DNA from: Pachyseris speciosa
Taxonomy: Eukaryota > Cnidaria > Anthozoa > Scleractinia > Pachyseridae
DNA: 64,000 nt
Assembly: GCA_016490735.1 (NCBI GenBank)
Contig: JAEMWC010000116.1
Coordinates: 282,501-346,500 of the forward strand
Direction of reading: 5' to 3'
Made by a program: the position numbers and the translations under genes. The notes beneath the pieces were generated by a model that was not told the DNA's origin, made no database searches, and saw only the letters and a program-made list of their open reading frames with translations. Position 1 is the first letter of the stretch; every line of letters begins with the position of its first letter. Below are positions 1-13,189 of this stretch, one piece after another.

Positions 1-41
<41 letters not shown>
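1..41. repeat. (ACT)n microsatellite
   Basis: The window opens inside a perfect ACT trinucleotide array of about 13 units. It probably extends beyond the left edge, so its full length is unknown. Confidence 0.95.
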
Positions 42-1760
42 ATTTTTGATGCAACGTTGAATTTTGGCGATGACAAAAAAGATGAGTTTAGTAAGTTTGT
101 CAACAGTCAAATTCAGATCGAGTAAGACGCTTGTTTGAGAAGTAAAATTTTGGAACATCTGAGAGGGGCTCTGAAGAGCTCTTCAAGAGTACAGCTTGAG
201 TACAGAAACACTGAGTGGCCTATCGTGCGGATCGTCTCGAAGAAGTATAAACAATGAAGTTAATTGTACGTTCTTCGAATGCCAAACTAGGGTTGAGCTT
301 AACAAATGAAGATTAACTGATTGTATAATAAAGTCGTAAGCGTATTTGTACTGCAGTCATTTGAACATGTGAGATTGCTTCGTTCTGAGAATGTCGTATT
401 TTTGTGGAAAAAAACAAAACAAAACAAGAAGCAAGTAAACAAGAAGCTTACTTGGGTTTTTAAGAAAAAATAGTTGTGTTACGGCAAAAACGTGCAGCGC
501 GTTTATCTTCAGTTGAACGTCTTTTTGCACAAATCTATGTACACCGCCTAGGACACGAGTTTGTCGGGCATGGACCAAAAGGATACAGAAATTGGGGGGA
601 GGGGGGGGGGGGGGCGGACAGTCTCAAAAGACTACAAATGAGTTGCTAATAAAGTCATGCTCTCAACACATTTGTCATTTAGAAGTACAGTACAAGCCAC
701 AGAATGTAGCTAGCAACTAGTTGCACAGACTTTTCAAATTAATTGCACTGCCTTGAGTGGATTGGAATTGTTTGAAGGAAGGGAGATAAAGAATAAGTTA
801 AAATATCATACACACTCTCCTATCCAGCATCCCCTCCCCAAACCTTTTGTACTGGCTCGACAATAACCAGCAATAATGGATTTCAAGTGACTCACTACCT
901 GTAGCAGTTCCTCCCTTGTGTACAAAAATAAAGAAAGAAGCACAAATTGCAAAGACTATATGTATTTTTCAAACTTTATTGTGCCTGACTACTTTACAGG
1001 AACGTTTGTTGAAGTTGATTGGAAAGTGAATTACAATGCCACAGACTTGATAATGCGAAACATCACCTTCAAGTAAAATTGTAATAGTGATATTCGTATG
1101 TAGCTAATCACTTTGTGTCGCAGACTTGATCAGCAATCGACCAAAGTTCTCCGAGATCCATGACTTGCAAATATGCATAAGTTCGCTGTTCGCAAACACT
1201 GCTGAATCTCCCCGGCGCAAAATAATAATCACGGGAGCGGAACTATTTTTTAAGTCTGGAATTCCATGTCACTGAAAAGAGAACGGAAAGCCAACGTTGA
1301 CAATGGTATTTGATTCTGGGGGACGGTCAAAAGTTTGAGCAAATTGCCATCGAAGTTGAAGCAAAATCAGGTCTAAGCAAAAACATTTCGTCTAAACAGA
1401 GGCGTATATCTCATGATCGTTTTAAGGTACAAGATTGCCCTTCTAGGTAGGAAAAGTCTAATGTCTACACACTCACCTCTGTTGTTTCTCTTCTAGTAAG
1501 CTTCGTGATGTAGAGTGATCCCTTGGTAAAATCCCTAGACTTGGCGCCTTTCTTTGATCAATAAAATCTCGAGACCGAATTGAACCACAAATACCTCAAC
1601 GGGTCACGGTGTTAGTGCTATACGTATACATGACGTTCTCGATCATTTCTTTCTATGGAATCCACTTGTAGGCGTGGATCCTCGAAGCAAAACTTCTCAC
1701 AGTGAGCTCGAGACAACAAAATGGCGGACGACGCATCTGACGCATGCGCAGACAAAATGC
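42..1760. other. non-coding stretch without recognised gene
   Basis: I see no gene here. The stretch holds a G-rich run near 595-614 and scattered stop codons in all frames. The only longer open frame (minus strand, 357-578) is low-complexity and has no recognisable domain, so I do not call it. Confidence 0.5.
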
Positions 1761-1763
1761 CCC

Positions 1764-2020
1764 TCTGCTTCATCCGCATACATTCTTGCTTGTGAATTTG
1801 ATAAACAATTGGGTAAGTCATTAATATAAAAGAGAAACAGCAAAGGCCCCAGTATTGTCCCCTGGGGGATTCCACAGGTTAAAGTGCAGCTTTTAGAAAG
1901 GACACCATTGACGGCACATTTTTGGGTACGATTGTGCCACGGAAAATTTTTAGATCTAACACGCTTAATGCGAATCGGAGTAGTATATATCCAGTCTCTA
2001 TAATTCAGCATACATGTCAT
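1764..2020 (-). pseudogene. non-LTR retrotransposon reverse transcriptase fragment
   Basis: The minus-strand frame contains the reverse-transcriptase signature GIPQGTILGPLLFLFYINDL, followed by a MYADEA stretch where the catalytic YADD box is expected. The second catalytic Asp is therefore Glu. Only the palm core of about 85 residues is present; the endonuclease, thumb and C-terminus are missing. This is a 5'- and 3'-truncated LINE relic (jockey/CR1/L2-like by motif style; the exact clade is not resolvable by eye). Confidence 0.8.
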
Positions 2021-3598
2021 GGTATTTTATATAATCATGGCATGGTGAGTGAATAAAAACTAGGCTAATTATTTCATTAAACTGTCTTTCTTTTTCTAAC
2101 AGATCCAAGATCGGGCGCCACAATGGCTTTGGTGGCACGTGCTGTGTTACTGGCGATGGTTTTCTTCGCGGCGTCTTTCCTGAGCTTTTAGATGCCAAAT
2201 TCTTTACTGAGATTAATTGTATAAGTACGAAACTAACTTCGACTTATTCAAAGCCGTGTTTTGACTTTGGAACTAGATGCAAAGAATTAGTTAGGTTAAA
2301 CTTCAGCAATTAAATCTAAATTCAAATGATGGCAGCTCGTAGAGCCTGGTTTAGTAAGCTTGGGAGTATCCAGTCCAGGGCAAACGGCTTCAACATTTGC
2401 TTCATCATCATCTCGATTTTGTTGCACCCTGTTGAACAATGTTGAACACCGGGGGGTGGTAAACGGTTTCATCATGAACCAAACTTCACGAGAGGCCTGG
2501 TATTCAGTCCCGCGGTTGTTACTATAGATACGTCTTTAAGAGACCGATTAGTGCGCACGCTCGTACCAGCCCTAACAATATTGAAAGCGGGTGGCAAACC
2601 GCTTCAACATCGTTCAACATTCACGATAACAAAAGAAATGTTGAATGGGTGTTGAAGCAAAGTTTAAACGCTTTTAAACTCATTCAACATCGATTCAACT
2701 TCCATTCAGCATGTTTCAACAAGGTTGAAAGGGGGTGGCAAACGGTTTCGACATTGCTGTTTAAAAAAACCGAACGAATGTTGAAGCAAACTTCACAGTT
2801 TCTATTGCTTGGATGCTCACAGGGAGGTAAATTCCTTTCCAAAGTAATGTCATTAATCGGAGCTAATTACCGTAGTTAATTATAGCAGTGATTAACAAGA
2901 CATCTAAATTACGTGTTGCAATACGGAAAAAAACGCACATACCCAGTTTTTCCGCACGTATATGGATTCCATTAATTGATGGCGATGTTGATCGGTGACG
3001 TTATAAACAAACCGTTATGAGGCCACGTTAATACAATATTCAGGTCTCGGGTGCATAATAAAGCTGTGCTGACTACATTTGATCTAAATAATAATTTCTC
3101 TGCTGATGAAGCTCTTACTAAAGGAAAAATTTGACTCGTAAAACAGGAACGTACAAAGATATTTAAGCATAAGAGTGGAAAGTGTGGCCTTAGCCTTTCT
3201 GGGAGTCACACAGTATGAGACACTTTAGCTTCCCTTTAAAAGGGGCAGGTAGTTTAATCATATTTAAGCCCGGATTTTCTAAGACTTATTTGTAGAGATG
3301 CCTTTTTGTATAGTTTTTGTCTTCATTATTAATGGTGCAGTCTGGGATTCAGTTTTAGATTTGCTTATGACTTCTCATGGTACGTTTTTTTTCCTTTTTT
3401 ATTTGTATTTTTAAGACGGTCTTTATGTAAATCACTTAGGTGTGAACTAATATGATTTTAAATAAAGACTGTTATTAATCAGTGATAATGGCGGAGAACG
3501 TTGATTCAGCTCAGTGCAAATTTCATCAGCTCCCAATGGATTTCATTCACCCAGAGAGTCAGGTCAAACGTTGCGTGATAGTCGATGATAGTTGAAGG
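2021..3598. repeat. repeat-rich intergenic DNA with recurrent GGTGGCAAACGGTTTC motif
   Basis: A motif close to GGGTGGCAAACGGTTTCAACA recurs around 2456, 2590 and 2732 and is surrounded by many GTTGAA/TTCAACAT words in both orientations. This suggests overlapping copies of a small TIR or foldback element. The short open frames here (for example minus 1998-2198) show no domain. Confidence 0.45.
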
Positions 3599-3963
3599 GC
3601 TCTATACACGGGGGGTACTGCCTTATATAGGCTATATAGGTATATGCGGCCCCAATGGGCATGGTTTTTGAGCCGTTTGGTCTGAAATAGGGTATAGCTT
3701 GTGCATTCTTGTCTTCAGTTGAATTCGGTATGTTATTCAGAAGATGCTACTTCTTCATCTTTAGCCGATAAGACCATCAACAAAAGCCCTTTTTTTTGTC
3801 TTTTAATTATGTTTACGCCACCTGTGTACATGAAATAGGTCTGAAATAGGGTATCAAATTTTTGGTCAGGTCTGAAATAGGGTAAGGGTTTCAGGAAGCG
3901 GGCCACACACCCCCACCCAATTTTTCTGGCAGTACCCCCCCCCCCCCCCCCCGGGGCTCTATA
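3599..3963. mobile_element. hAT-like non-autonomous TIR element with 8-bp TSD
   Basis: An identical 8-mer GCTCTATA flanks the element (3599-3606 and 3956-3963). The body starts CACGGGGGGTACTGCC and ends with the reverse-complement GGCAGTACCCCCC, followed by an 18-base C run and CCGGG. Internally it repeats TCTGAAATAGGGTA. The 8-bp duplication and short TIRs are the hAT pattern, and there is no transposase frame, so this is a MITE. Confidence 0.65.
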
Positions 3964-5285
3964 GTATCATCAACTTTCGTCAACTACCATGTGCGCTGTC
4001 AAACGGCCGGAAGACGTTCGTGATAGTCAATGATAGCTCATCGAAAGTTGTGCATGCAAGCTTGCGTGACGCTCTCGTGAGTCTCTAGAATCAGGCTTTT
4101 GCCACATGAAGGTGGCGTCGTAAAATGCTCACACACAGTATTAATTTTTCGCGCCGAAAGAGAGCGGCAGCCTGTTTCGTTGACCTCCAGTAGAAATTAA
4201 TGAGCGATAAATGAGGGATAAAGCTGGAGGTCGTAGGTGAAAGATGGGACGGACAAGACGCATGGCCAGGAGAGACGAGAAGCTAGTTTCGCTCGTTTTT
4301 CTGCTTGCGCGTGCCTTTGAATTTCTGGTTTGTTCGACTTTTCCCCCGTTTGACTGTCTAGTCTGCGACTGAAATTAAATTTAAAAAGTTTAAGTTGTTT
4401 TAATGCTTAGTTGCAATGCTACTGATGAAGACCTTTTCTTTCGCTGTCAATCTCCATCCGGCAACAACAACCTGAGCCCGCCGGTCGATTTGGGGAGGAA
4501 ACAGCTGACCGTAAAACTTTCATCAACTAACTATCAGAGAATTTGAGCACGCTCAAAGCGAACGATATAGTTCATGATAGTCGACGATAGTGTGCGATAG
4601 TTGGTGGTCAAACGATAGTGCGAGTTTCAGCTATCATCGACTATTGTCAACTATTACTCCAACTCATCTCCTGTAACGGGCACGAACTTTAAACTATAAA
4701 CCTGGAACGAGCGGGGACTGGTATTCTATTATAATTGTCAGTTTTATACAACAGCTTTTTATATTTCTACTATTTCGATCGTGGCTAACTTCCCTATTAT
4801 GCTCAGGAAGTAGTTTTAGAGAATTCGAAGTCTTCCTTCATCGATTTAATCAGTTCTCCATTGCCAAAATCAAGGAAATTATGTTCCCCGTTCTTCAAAA
4901 TTTGATCAAGACGAAAGCCCCATAAGAGCTGCAGTAAAAGCATGTGAAACTGAACAAAGTTATTTAAGTCCATGACGTACGTTACGTCTTAGCCGTTGTT
5001 GATAACTGTGTTGTGTTATTACATGTGATACATTTTGCTAAAAAGGATCATTGACCTCTGGAGCAAAGGCCGTAGGTCACCATTATCTTCCTTTTCAACA
5101 ACTTCAAACAAGTGACGGCAAGAAAGTGAAATGACTAAATGATGATGACAGTGAAAAAGAACTTTGAGGTCTTTGTCACAAAGAGAGACTGACGTCCTAG
5201 TGCCTATGGAATATTTTCTAAACGACCATGAAAATTCAGATCACTTGACAAAAATCCCGGGGCGATACTTCCTATAATGGCCTAA
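3964..5285. other. intergenic DNA, no gene seen
   Basis: No coding region is recognised. CGATAGT/GATAGTTG-type words recur in both orientations near 3560-3600, 4015-4045 and 4560-4650. They could be the arms of an older element into which the 3607-3955 MITE inserted. Confidence 0.4.
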
Positions 5286-6119
5286 ACGGGGAGGCTCCGC
5301 CCGAAAGGGGTAGCTTTTTCACGCTTCAGGTATATGAAATGGTAGGCATTTCACGGGTCGAAGTATATGAAAGGGTAGGGAAATCTGTCATTGAGGTATT
5401 TAAAAGTGCATTTCATTAAAATATTTCGAACACACATACCTTATGACGGCACTGTTTTAATTTATTGAACGCTACGTGAAAATGACAAGAAGACTTCTTG
5501 GTTTAGGTATACAAAAGGGGTACTATTTGTCAATGGAAGGTATACGAAAGGGGTACCTTTTCTGTCAAAAATGGTATATAAAAGGGTATAACTGCCGCTA
5601 GACGTTTCCAACTCGACGGAGTTTCACATGTAGAATGTACTACAATAAACCGTAGGTTGAAACTAAAAGATAAACGAACTAAAAGTTACAACATGAATAA
5701 AAAGAATTGCACCAACTGCCAACGAAATACAGCTAACAAGAAACGACGATAAAGACTATACTTACATTGTTACGGCTACTAAAAAACTGCGAAATAAACT
5801 GCCTTAGGCGAGCTCGAACCTCACTGCGGGAAACTAAAATTTGAAACTTGCGCGTAGCGCGACTGCCAAGAAATGACTGTTAACAAAAAAGCAAGAAAAC
5901 TAAGGCTTATATTGCAAACACTGTAATTACATGCACAAAACGACGAGACTAAAATAAAGGTGTAAATTGTGATGAACTGCAAAAAAAACTCGGAACGAAG
6001 GTGTGACAAACAAACAATAAAACACTAACGAGCAGGCTACAAAAAAAAAAAAACACAAATTAGCGCCTAGGGATCTTACAAAGAGTAAGGGATCGGACCT
6101 CGGGGCGGAGCCTCCCCGT
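5286..6119. mobile_element. 834-bp TIR element (non-autonomous)
   Basis: The left end ACGGGGAGGCTCCGCCC (5286) is matched by its reverse complement at 6102-6119, giving a TIR of about 17 bp. The left half contains iterated TATATGAAA(T/G)GGTA and TATA(C/A)AAAAGGGTA words. No intact transposase is visible, and a clear target-site duplication was not found. Confidence 0.55.
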
Positions 6120-7046
6120 ATGAAAATTTTTTTAGTACCCCCCGGGACAAAAATAAACACCTGATCTTCACATGTCGCAAAAATCTCAGACGATAGGGGA
6201 TTTCGCTGTTTCCCGACCGTCCCAGATTTTGCCAACATTTGAAAACACGACTGAATCACAGACATTCTAAGATTCTACACAGGATGCCAGAGGTTTTTTC
6301 TCTTTGGGGGGGGGGGGACGGTATTGAGAACAGGCATTCCCCATCATCTTCAATAACCGTGGATAAAACAGAAAAATCGAGCCGGAGCTAATAATATTAT
6401 TCAACAAATGAAGTTTGGCAGCATTTGTGAGTAACATATCTGGGAGCACGAGTGACATGTTTACCTTGGTATCTTTCCAGTTCTCTAAAAATCAAACCAT
6501 TGACATGTCAAACTTTATTTTTATCATGTCCGAGATCTGGGATGGTGGGGAAGAAGCGAAATTGTTGATTGCTTCATTTTCGTGAAGTAAAACAAAGACA
6601 TAGCTCAAATTGGTCAAAGTTTATAGTACTACGTTTAAGAGCAGAGTGATCTTTTTATTGGTGTATTCTTTTTGGTCAGTGAAAAGGAAACTGATTACAA
6701 AAGTTGGCAGATTTTTCCCTTTTTTCACAATACCTGTCGAGAGTAGAACATAACAATTTTCCTCTTTTCTTAATACGTCTTGTCAGTGCAGAACAGCGAC
6801 TTGTCCGATCCATGGTGGCATTGAAGCGATGATGTCATTTTCTTGGGACAATCAAAAGGACCGCGAGTAAAAACGACCAATCAAGTGCGTGCTTGAGCGC
6901 GTGATTAGCACGTACAGCCTAACAAAGGGGAACTCCTAACGGCCGAAGGTGTTATAGCTTGGAAAATTTTCTCGCCTCAGCATTCAGCAACTCGAAACGG
7001 TAAACGTATTGCATCGCGATTCGATTTTGTGGATCGTAACATTGTG
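6120..7046. other. upstream region of the Ig-domain gene
   Basis: No gene is seen. A short G run lies near 6307-6316. Because the next gene begins at 7047, this stretch presumably holds its promoter and 5' UTR, but I see no core promoter element I would defend. Confidence 0.35.
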
Positions 7047-10000
7047 ATGGCTTTGTTTGGCGGTGAGATCTTTTTGTTGGCTTTGTTTTCTACACTTGGC
7101 TTTATCAATGGTGAGTATTAGGGCCTGTTTACATAGAGGGAGAGTGCCCCGGCTAACCGAGTTACCTGGCTAGGAGGGTTGATACATAGCTCGCTTTTAC
7201 ATGCAACTCACCTCAGTCAGTGTGGGGCCTAAGCGTAAAAAAAATGTAACCAACGCCGCGGTTAGAACCCCCACTCCAGTTGTTTACGCCACATTCAAAC
7301 TCACGTAATTAAGTTCTTAGACTCTGTAGTTAGATCAAGGTAGACTTCCGAAACGCACAGAAAAGAAAATTTTTTTCTGCTGTTAATAGCAAATAACAAA
7401 CTTAATTATCATTACTAAAATGCAAACGTGTCTATTGGAGTTTGTTCGGAGAATATGCTTACTCATCAAGACAGTTTACCTTTGGAGTTCATGCCTCGAC
7501 GGCGACCTTCAAACCGAAATATCATTAAGCTCTCAAAGTAAGGTTTCACGTATCAGTTGAAAACAGGAGAGTCTCTTTTCCGATAATGCACAATACGCTC
7601 AGGCAAGTAAATAAAACAAATGATTATCACGCTGCAATTTTTTGAAAACAAAAGACAAGCGAAACGTTGACGTTAGTTCCGAAAGCGACGGGTGTCCGCG
7701 TGACATTTCGTGTCCTCTCCCCTATTGTTTATCTGAAAGCGAAACCGGAAGTGCACTTGGCTCGAGTTCATTTTTCTTTATTGTCCTTTGGGGTCCAAAA
7801 GCGAAACAAGAACCGACAAGCCACTTGGAAAATTTATTGTCATAAACGAGAAAAGCAATCACGGCAAAGGGAAAAAGAGTTTCTCCGTCAATTCGCATTC
7901 TCAGTCCTTTTTGCATCTTCAGACGATTTCATTTTCAAGATTTTCGGCTGAAAACCGCAAAATTTTTCCACGCCGCGTGACTGAAATTGCTGGTGTACAC
8001 ACAGGCACCCGATGGACCTTGTATCTTCTGCTTTGGTTCGGATCACAAGCCAATCGCCGGGTGAATTTCATAGGCTGGGCAGCATTGGCATAATCTAGTG
8101 AAGAGATAATGTACAAAAAGTTACAATGACCTACTGGCTATGACGCCAGAGTTTTGCCGACCCTAAACGACTGAGATTTTGAAAAATATATTGCAGGACT
8201 TAACAGGAGTAGAGGCGCAAACCATCAATACGCATATTCGGCCGATTGCAGGAAAACAAACAAAAACAGAGCGAGCACGAAACTAAAGCGCGCGGAGACT
8301 CAGTAAGAAAAGGAGCGCGGTCATTTCGAGCGCTGTTTTCCCCCCGCGTTCAGTATTCAGCATCTAGTTAAAACGCTCTTTGGGAGCCTATGTGAAGCAA
8401 CTGAAAAAACGCTCCGGTTAATAGAATGTTTTTATCTTTTTTGTATCGTATCATATATCTTAGATTATAGGGTCAGGAATCGGCCGAGCAAAGTACAAAG
8501 AGCCAGGGGCTAATTTAGTTATTTTATGGCTAATCTTCTTCTTATTGATGAACAGAATCTTCTGAAATTGTTTCTTAAGCCGTCGACAACCGAGATGTTA
8601 AACGGATAAAATGTGTTCTATTATTCTGTGTGGGCACTTCGTGAAAGTTGTAAGGTGCGACCTTTCATGATGATGTATTATAATAAAGAAATTAATTGAG
8701 AACAAAACAACAGTTCTCACAAGTCAATTACTGTATGGGTAAAGCTTGGAACTGTAGGGTCACCCGACTTATCATTTTCGGGAGGCCATGACTGACTCGG
8801 AAATTCATATCAACATGTGAAGAAACACTCATCTGGACTAATTTTCCTTCGTGACAGGACAGCTTGCATTTGAAAAGAGCGCTAACACGTTCTCGGATTT
8901 TGCTGGAACAAAATTTTGTTCCCCAACGTTTTGCAATGTCTAATATTTCCAGGTAAAGAATTTGAAAAGTGTGCCGAAGTCATCTCAACCGGTCCTTCTT
9001 ATAGGACTGCCCTCACCTGGACAAGTTTACCAACGGTTATGTGTAACTAGCATACATACACGTCTTCAGTAAAGCTAGGGTCATACTAAAAAAGGGCTAC
9101 GAACACGAAAGAAAACAGTTGGATTTGAGTGACCCTGGACATTGGACCGAACGTAGTTACTTTTCCTCAAAAGAACAGGTCATTTTGCTTAACTCTGCTT
9201 GTTTTCCTTCTTTCTAGCTGAGCTTAGTATTGTGGAACCATATCCGGCAGTAAACAGCTATCCCATCGAGTCCCGCTCTTTCGAAATTACTTGTGTGGCA
9301 TATGATTCGTCTGGAGCCAAGACCCCCGCGAATATTCTATTTGAGAGAACGGATAAGTATGCAGTGTCCAATAACATGACAGCGGATGAAAACGTTTACT
9401 TCACGAACCGAACAGAAGGTAGGCACGCGATTGACAACAGTGTCAAGCTCCACTCTGATTAAATCTCGAGTCTAATTACCATGCAGGCTGATGAGCATTC
9501 ACTACAACTGATGTGCACCTACAGTCTGATTGACTCTGTTATAAATCATATTATCTTTCTTGGTCAGTTATCGACCAATCACGCGCCCATCGACAGCGCT
9601 AAAAGGGAAGGGTGACTGTCACAAGGCCGACGGAAAAATTGTTCTCTTTACATATCGCGAAAAACACGTTCCAAGAGCGCCTCAGTATCCCTTTGGGTGC
9701 ATTTCAATCTCATGTGCTTCATATCACCCATATTATGGACTTTACACAACATCAGTATAAATTGACTAGCGTTCTATCACGAATGCCGTTCTCTGATTAG
9801 CTACGCTAACAATTAGAATATGAGCTCGCGATTTCCATGGCGTGATAGCTGATGTGGGCGCAGCCCGAATTAGCTATCACGTATAGAAACCGAGAACGAA
9901 TAATCTAATTGTTTTAGTATAAATTTACTAGTCGTTCAAAACTTAACAGACAGACACTTCGAAAAGGCGAAGAAGCGGCCGCCATTTTGTTAACAACCGC

Positions 10001-13000
10001 TACTCACTATCTATCACAGAACAGATAGCGAGTAGCGTAGCCAATCAGAGAACAGCATTCTTAATAGAACGCTCGTAGATTTATACTAATAAAACAATTA
10101 GATTATTCGTTCTCGGTTTCTATGCGTGATAGCTGATTCGGGCTGCGCCCTCTTCAGCTATCACGCGATAGAAATCTCGAGCTCACAATCTAATTGTTAA
10201 ATATAAAGCGAAACTGACATCCGATAGTAACCTACGACTCAGACGTGAAGTTAGCCACCAGCAGTGACAGTGAACGTACGATGACAATGGCAGTGCGTGA
10301 GTAACAGTGACAGTGACAGTGAGATGCAGTGACAGTGACTGTCACTGTCACTGTCTCTGTCACAGCTACTGTCACACACTGTCACTGGTCATTCTTTATT
10401 GTCCCTGTCAGTGGCACTGTCACTGTCGCTATTATTGTCGCTGTTCACTGTTCACTGTCACTGTTCACTGTCTGTCTCTATTCACTATACCAGTGTTAAA
10501 TGTCACTATCGTTACTATTCCTGTTACTGTCCACTGTTTACATTATTGCCACCGTTGTTGCCATAGTTTACCGTCATTGTCATTGCCATTGTCATAACCA
10601 TTGTCATTGTCATTGTCATTGTCATTGTCATTGCCATTGCCATTGTCATTGTCATTGTCATTGTCATTGCCATTGCCATTGCCATTGTCATTGTCGTTGC
10701 CATTGCCATTGCCATTGTCATTGTCATTGTCATTGCCATTGTCATTGTCATTGTCATTGTCATTGTCATTGCCATTGTCATTGCCATTGCCATTGCCATT
10801 GTCATTATCATTGCCATTGCCATTGTCATTGTCATTGTCATTGTCATTGTCATTGTCATTGTCATTGTCATTGTCATTGTCATTGCCATTGCCATTGCCA
10901 TTGCCATTGTTATTGTCATCGTCATTGTCGCTGTCATTGTCACTGTCACTGTCACTGTCACTACGACTGTCGCTATTTATTGTCACTGTCACGGCCCTCG
11001 TTGTCGGTATAGTGACGGTGAGCGATGGTAGTGACAGTGACATTGACACTGGCAGTGGCAATAATGAGCCAGTGCGCATTATCATGATCTTGGTCCTTAT
11101 TTGCAGAAGGCGGACGCAAGCTTTTTGTTACTCTTCACATCCGAAATGTTACAAAAGATCATGACAGTGACAGTAATGAAGGGCAATACAAGTGTTATGC
11201 CTACCCAGAGCAGGGTTCCAGGAGTGTACCTCGGGGCTTTTCCGTCAACGTGATAACAAGTAAGTGCCCTCATAAGCAGCATCACTTCCTCTTATTTTAG
11301 AAAAGTGAAAAACATAGAGAAAAACAACGAATAAATAAATGATTCAAAGTAAGTTAGGGAATGCTAATAAAGTTTTCAAATATACTCAGTTGGTGGATTG
11401 GAGTGGAAAGGTATTGTCACGAACGCTGTATTAACTGTCATAAATAACCCTCCATTTAGGTCGTTGAGACATCAGTTTTTGCCAGTTTCGTTTAAGCCAT
11501 TGCGGTCAGCCTTTAATTACCTTAGTTTCCTTTTTATTTATCAGTCAATTCTCTTTCCTTGGATAGAACAGCTGTTAGCCATATGTTTCCTGTCTGGCGA
11601 CGTTCCACCATTCAATGTCCTTTGTTCTCATACAATAAGCAATGCTATCTTTGAATTTAGTCAGTTGGAGTTACGTTATCACGGGAGAAAGAAATCAATC
11701 GGAGTTTACTAGTAGTCAGTCCTTACACTGAACTATCGGAGTACCGTTGGAGCACTGGAGTTACCTTTCCTTTTTTTTGCCTTTAACGCAGTACCGGACG
11801 TAAGTTCTGCTTTTTTCAATTTACTTTTTCGTTTTTCCCTTAACCACGCCTTAGTTACCTTGTAAATTTAGTTCTCTTTTAATTATGCATTGTAACCTAC
11901 TTTGTATATTGTACCGCATGTGTACAATATTTGGCAAGTAACCTTAATAAACGCTGATCAAGTAAAGACTGTCCGATTGTTCTACATCGTGCGGTTGACG
12001 CTCGACGATCTCAATGTGCACCACGTGCTAGCTACTTGGGTTCGTTACAGGTATAGAGGGTGCGTGTGTGTATGTCGAGGGGGGGAGTGCTCGCGCTTCC
12101 TGTATCATTTACTAACAGGTTTGCGCCGCCTTTCGTGAGCTCTCAAAGACGCTTAAGACTGACGTGATAGGATTCAAGGATCTTCAAGAGTGTATTCAAT
12201 TTTACATAAATGGACGGCTGTACACCTGCAGCCACGGCAATGTTATGCCATTTCTAGCGTACAAATTCATCTTTTACAAACTGTGATAAAGGTTTAAGTG
12301 AGCACAGCGTATGTTTAAATTATTAGACAAAGATCAATGGAAAGATCGCAACAAAATCACTTAATCGCTTTACCAAATCCTTTGTTTTAGGAGACGAAGT
12401 TCCTACGCTGCATGTCTCTGGAGTTAATATCTTGCAACGTGGTAAAGAAGCCAAGTTTCATTGCAACATGACTTTCAGAGGAAAAAGAGACACCACGCTG
12501 AAGAAGGTTTTATGGAGAAAAGATGGCGAGGTACTGCGAAGCGTTCCAGTGTCTGATCAGAAGGCTTTTTCTCCGCTTGTCATCAAAAACCCTGGTATTG
12601 AAGACGTTGGACGTTACACCTGTGTGCTGGAAGTGGTTTTCCGCACTGACAAACTAGCATACAATGTATCAGAAGTCACTACAGTCAGCAAATGTACGTA
12701 AGCACACAGCTCAATTGGGATTTTAATCTCAAGTATTAACTTGAAGTAACCACATGTCTACGAGGTGGTGTAGCAACCTTGAGTCCAGCTCCGAATAGCC
12801 GGATACGCGTTTACACATGCATATGATATTTTAATTTAGATCAGTTTTCAGTTGACATGTCGTAAAACCAACCAAAGCAATGACTTTAACCAATCACAAA
12901 AGACCATTGAACAGTGCATTGAGCCTATCACAATTCGAAGTAGGTACATGAAACAGGCCTCAAGCGCGGGAAAATGCTTGCGTGCAAGTCACGATTGGGT

Positions 13001-13129
13001 TTGGTTTTGCTTCTCATTGTTTGAGAAAGAGGTGTGAGTTTTGTTAGCCAATCTCAGAGCAAGGCAATGCAACACCAAAACATTTCTATGATCAATCGAA
13101 AACCGCTCTATTTCAGTATTCCCCTTTTA

Positions 13130-13189
<60 letters not shown>

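Noticed and set aside
1998..2198. Minus-strand frame SSGKTPRRKPSPVTQHVPPK
   Set aside because: No ATG, no domain, no splice support, and another frame looks equally coding-like; it overlaps the LINE relic.
10500..11164. Long open frames on both strands (dipeptide repeats)
   Set aside because: They are translations of an intronic hexamer satellite in different frames; no unique sequence supports a gene.
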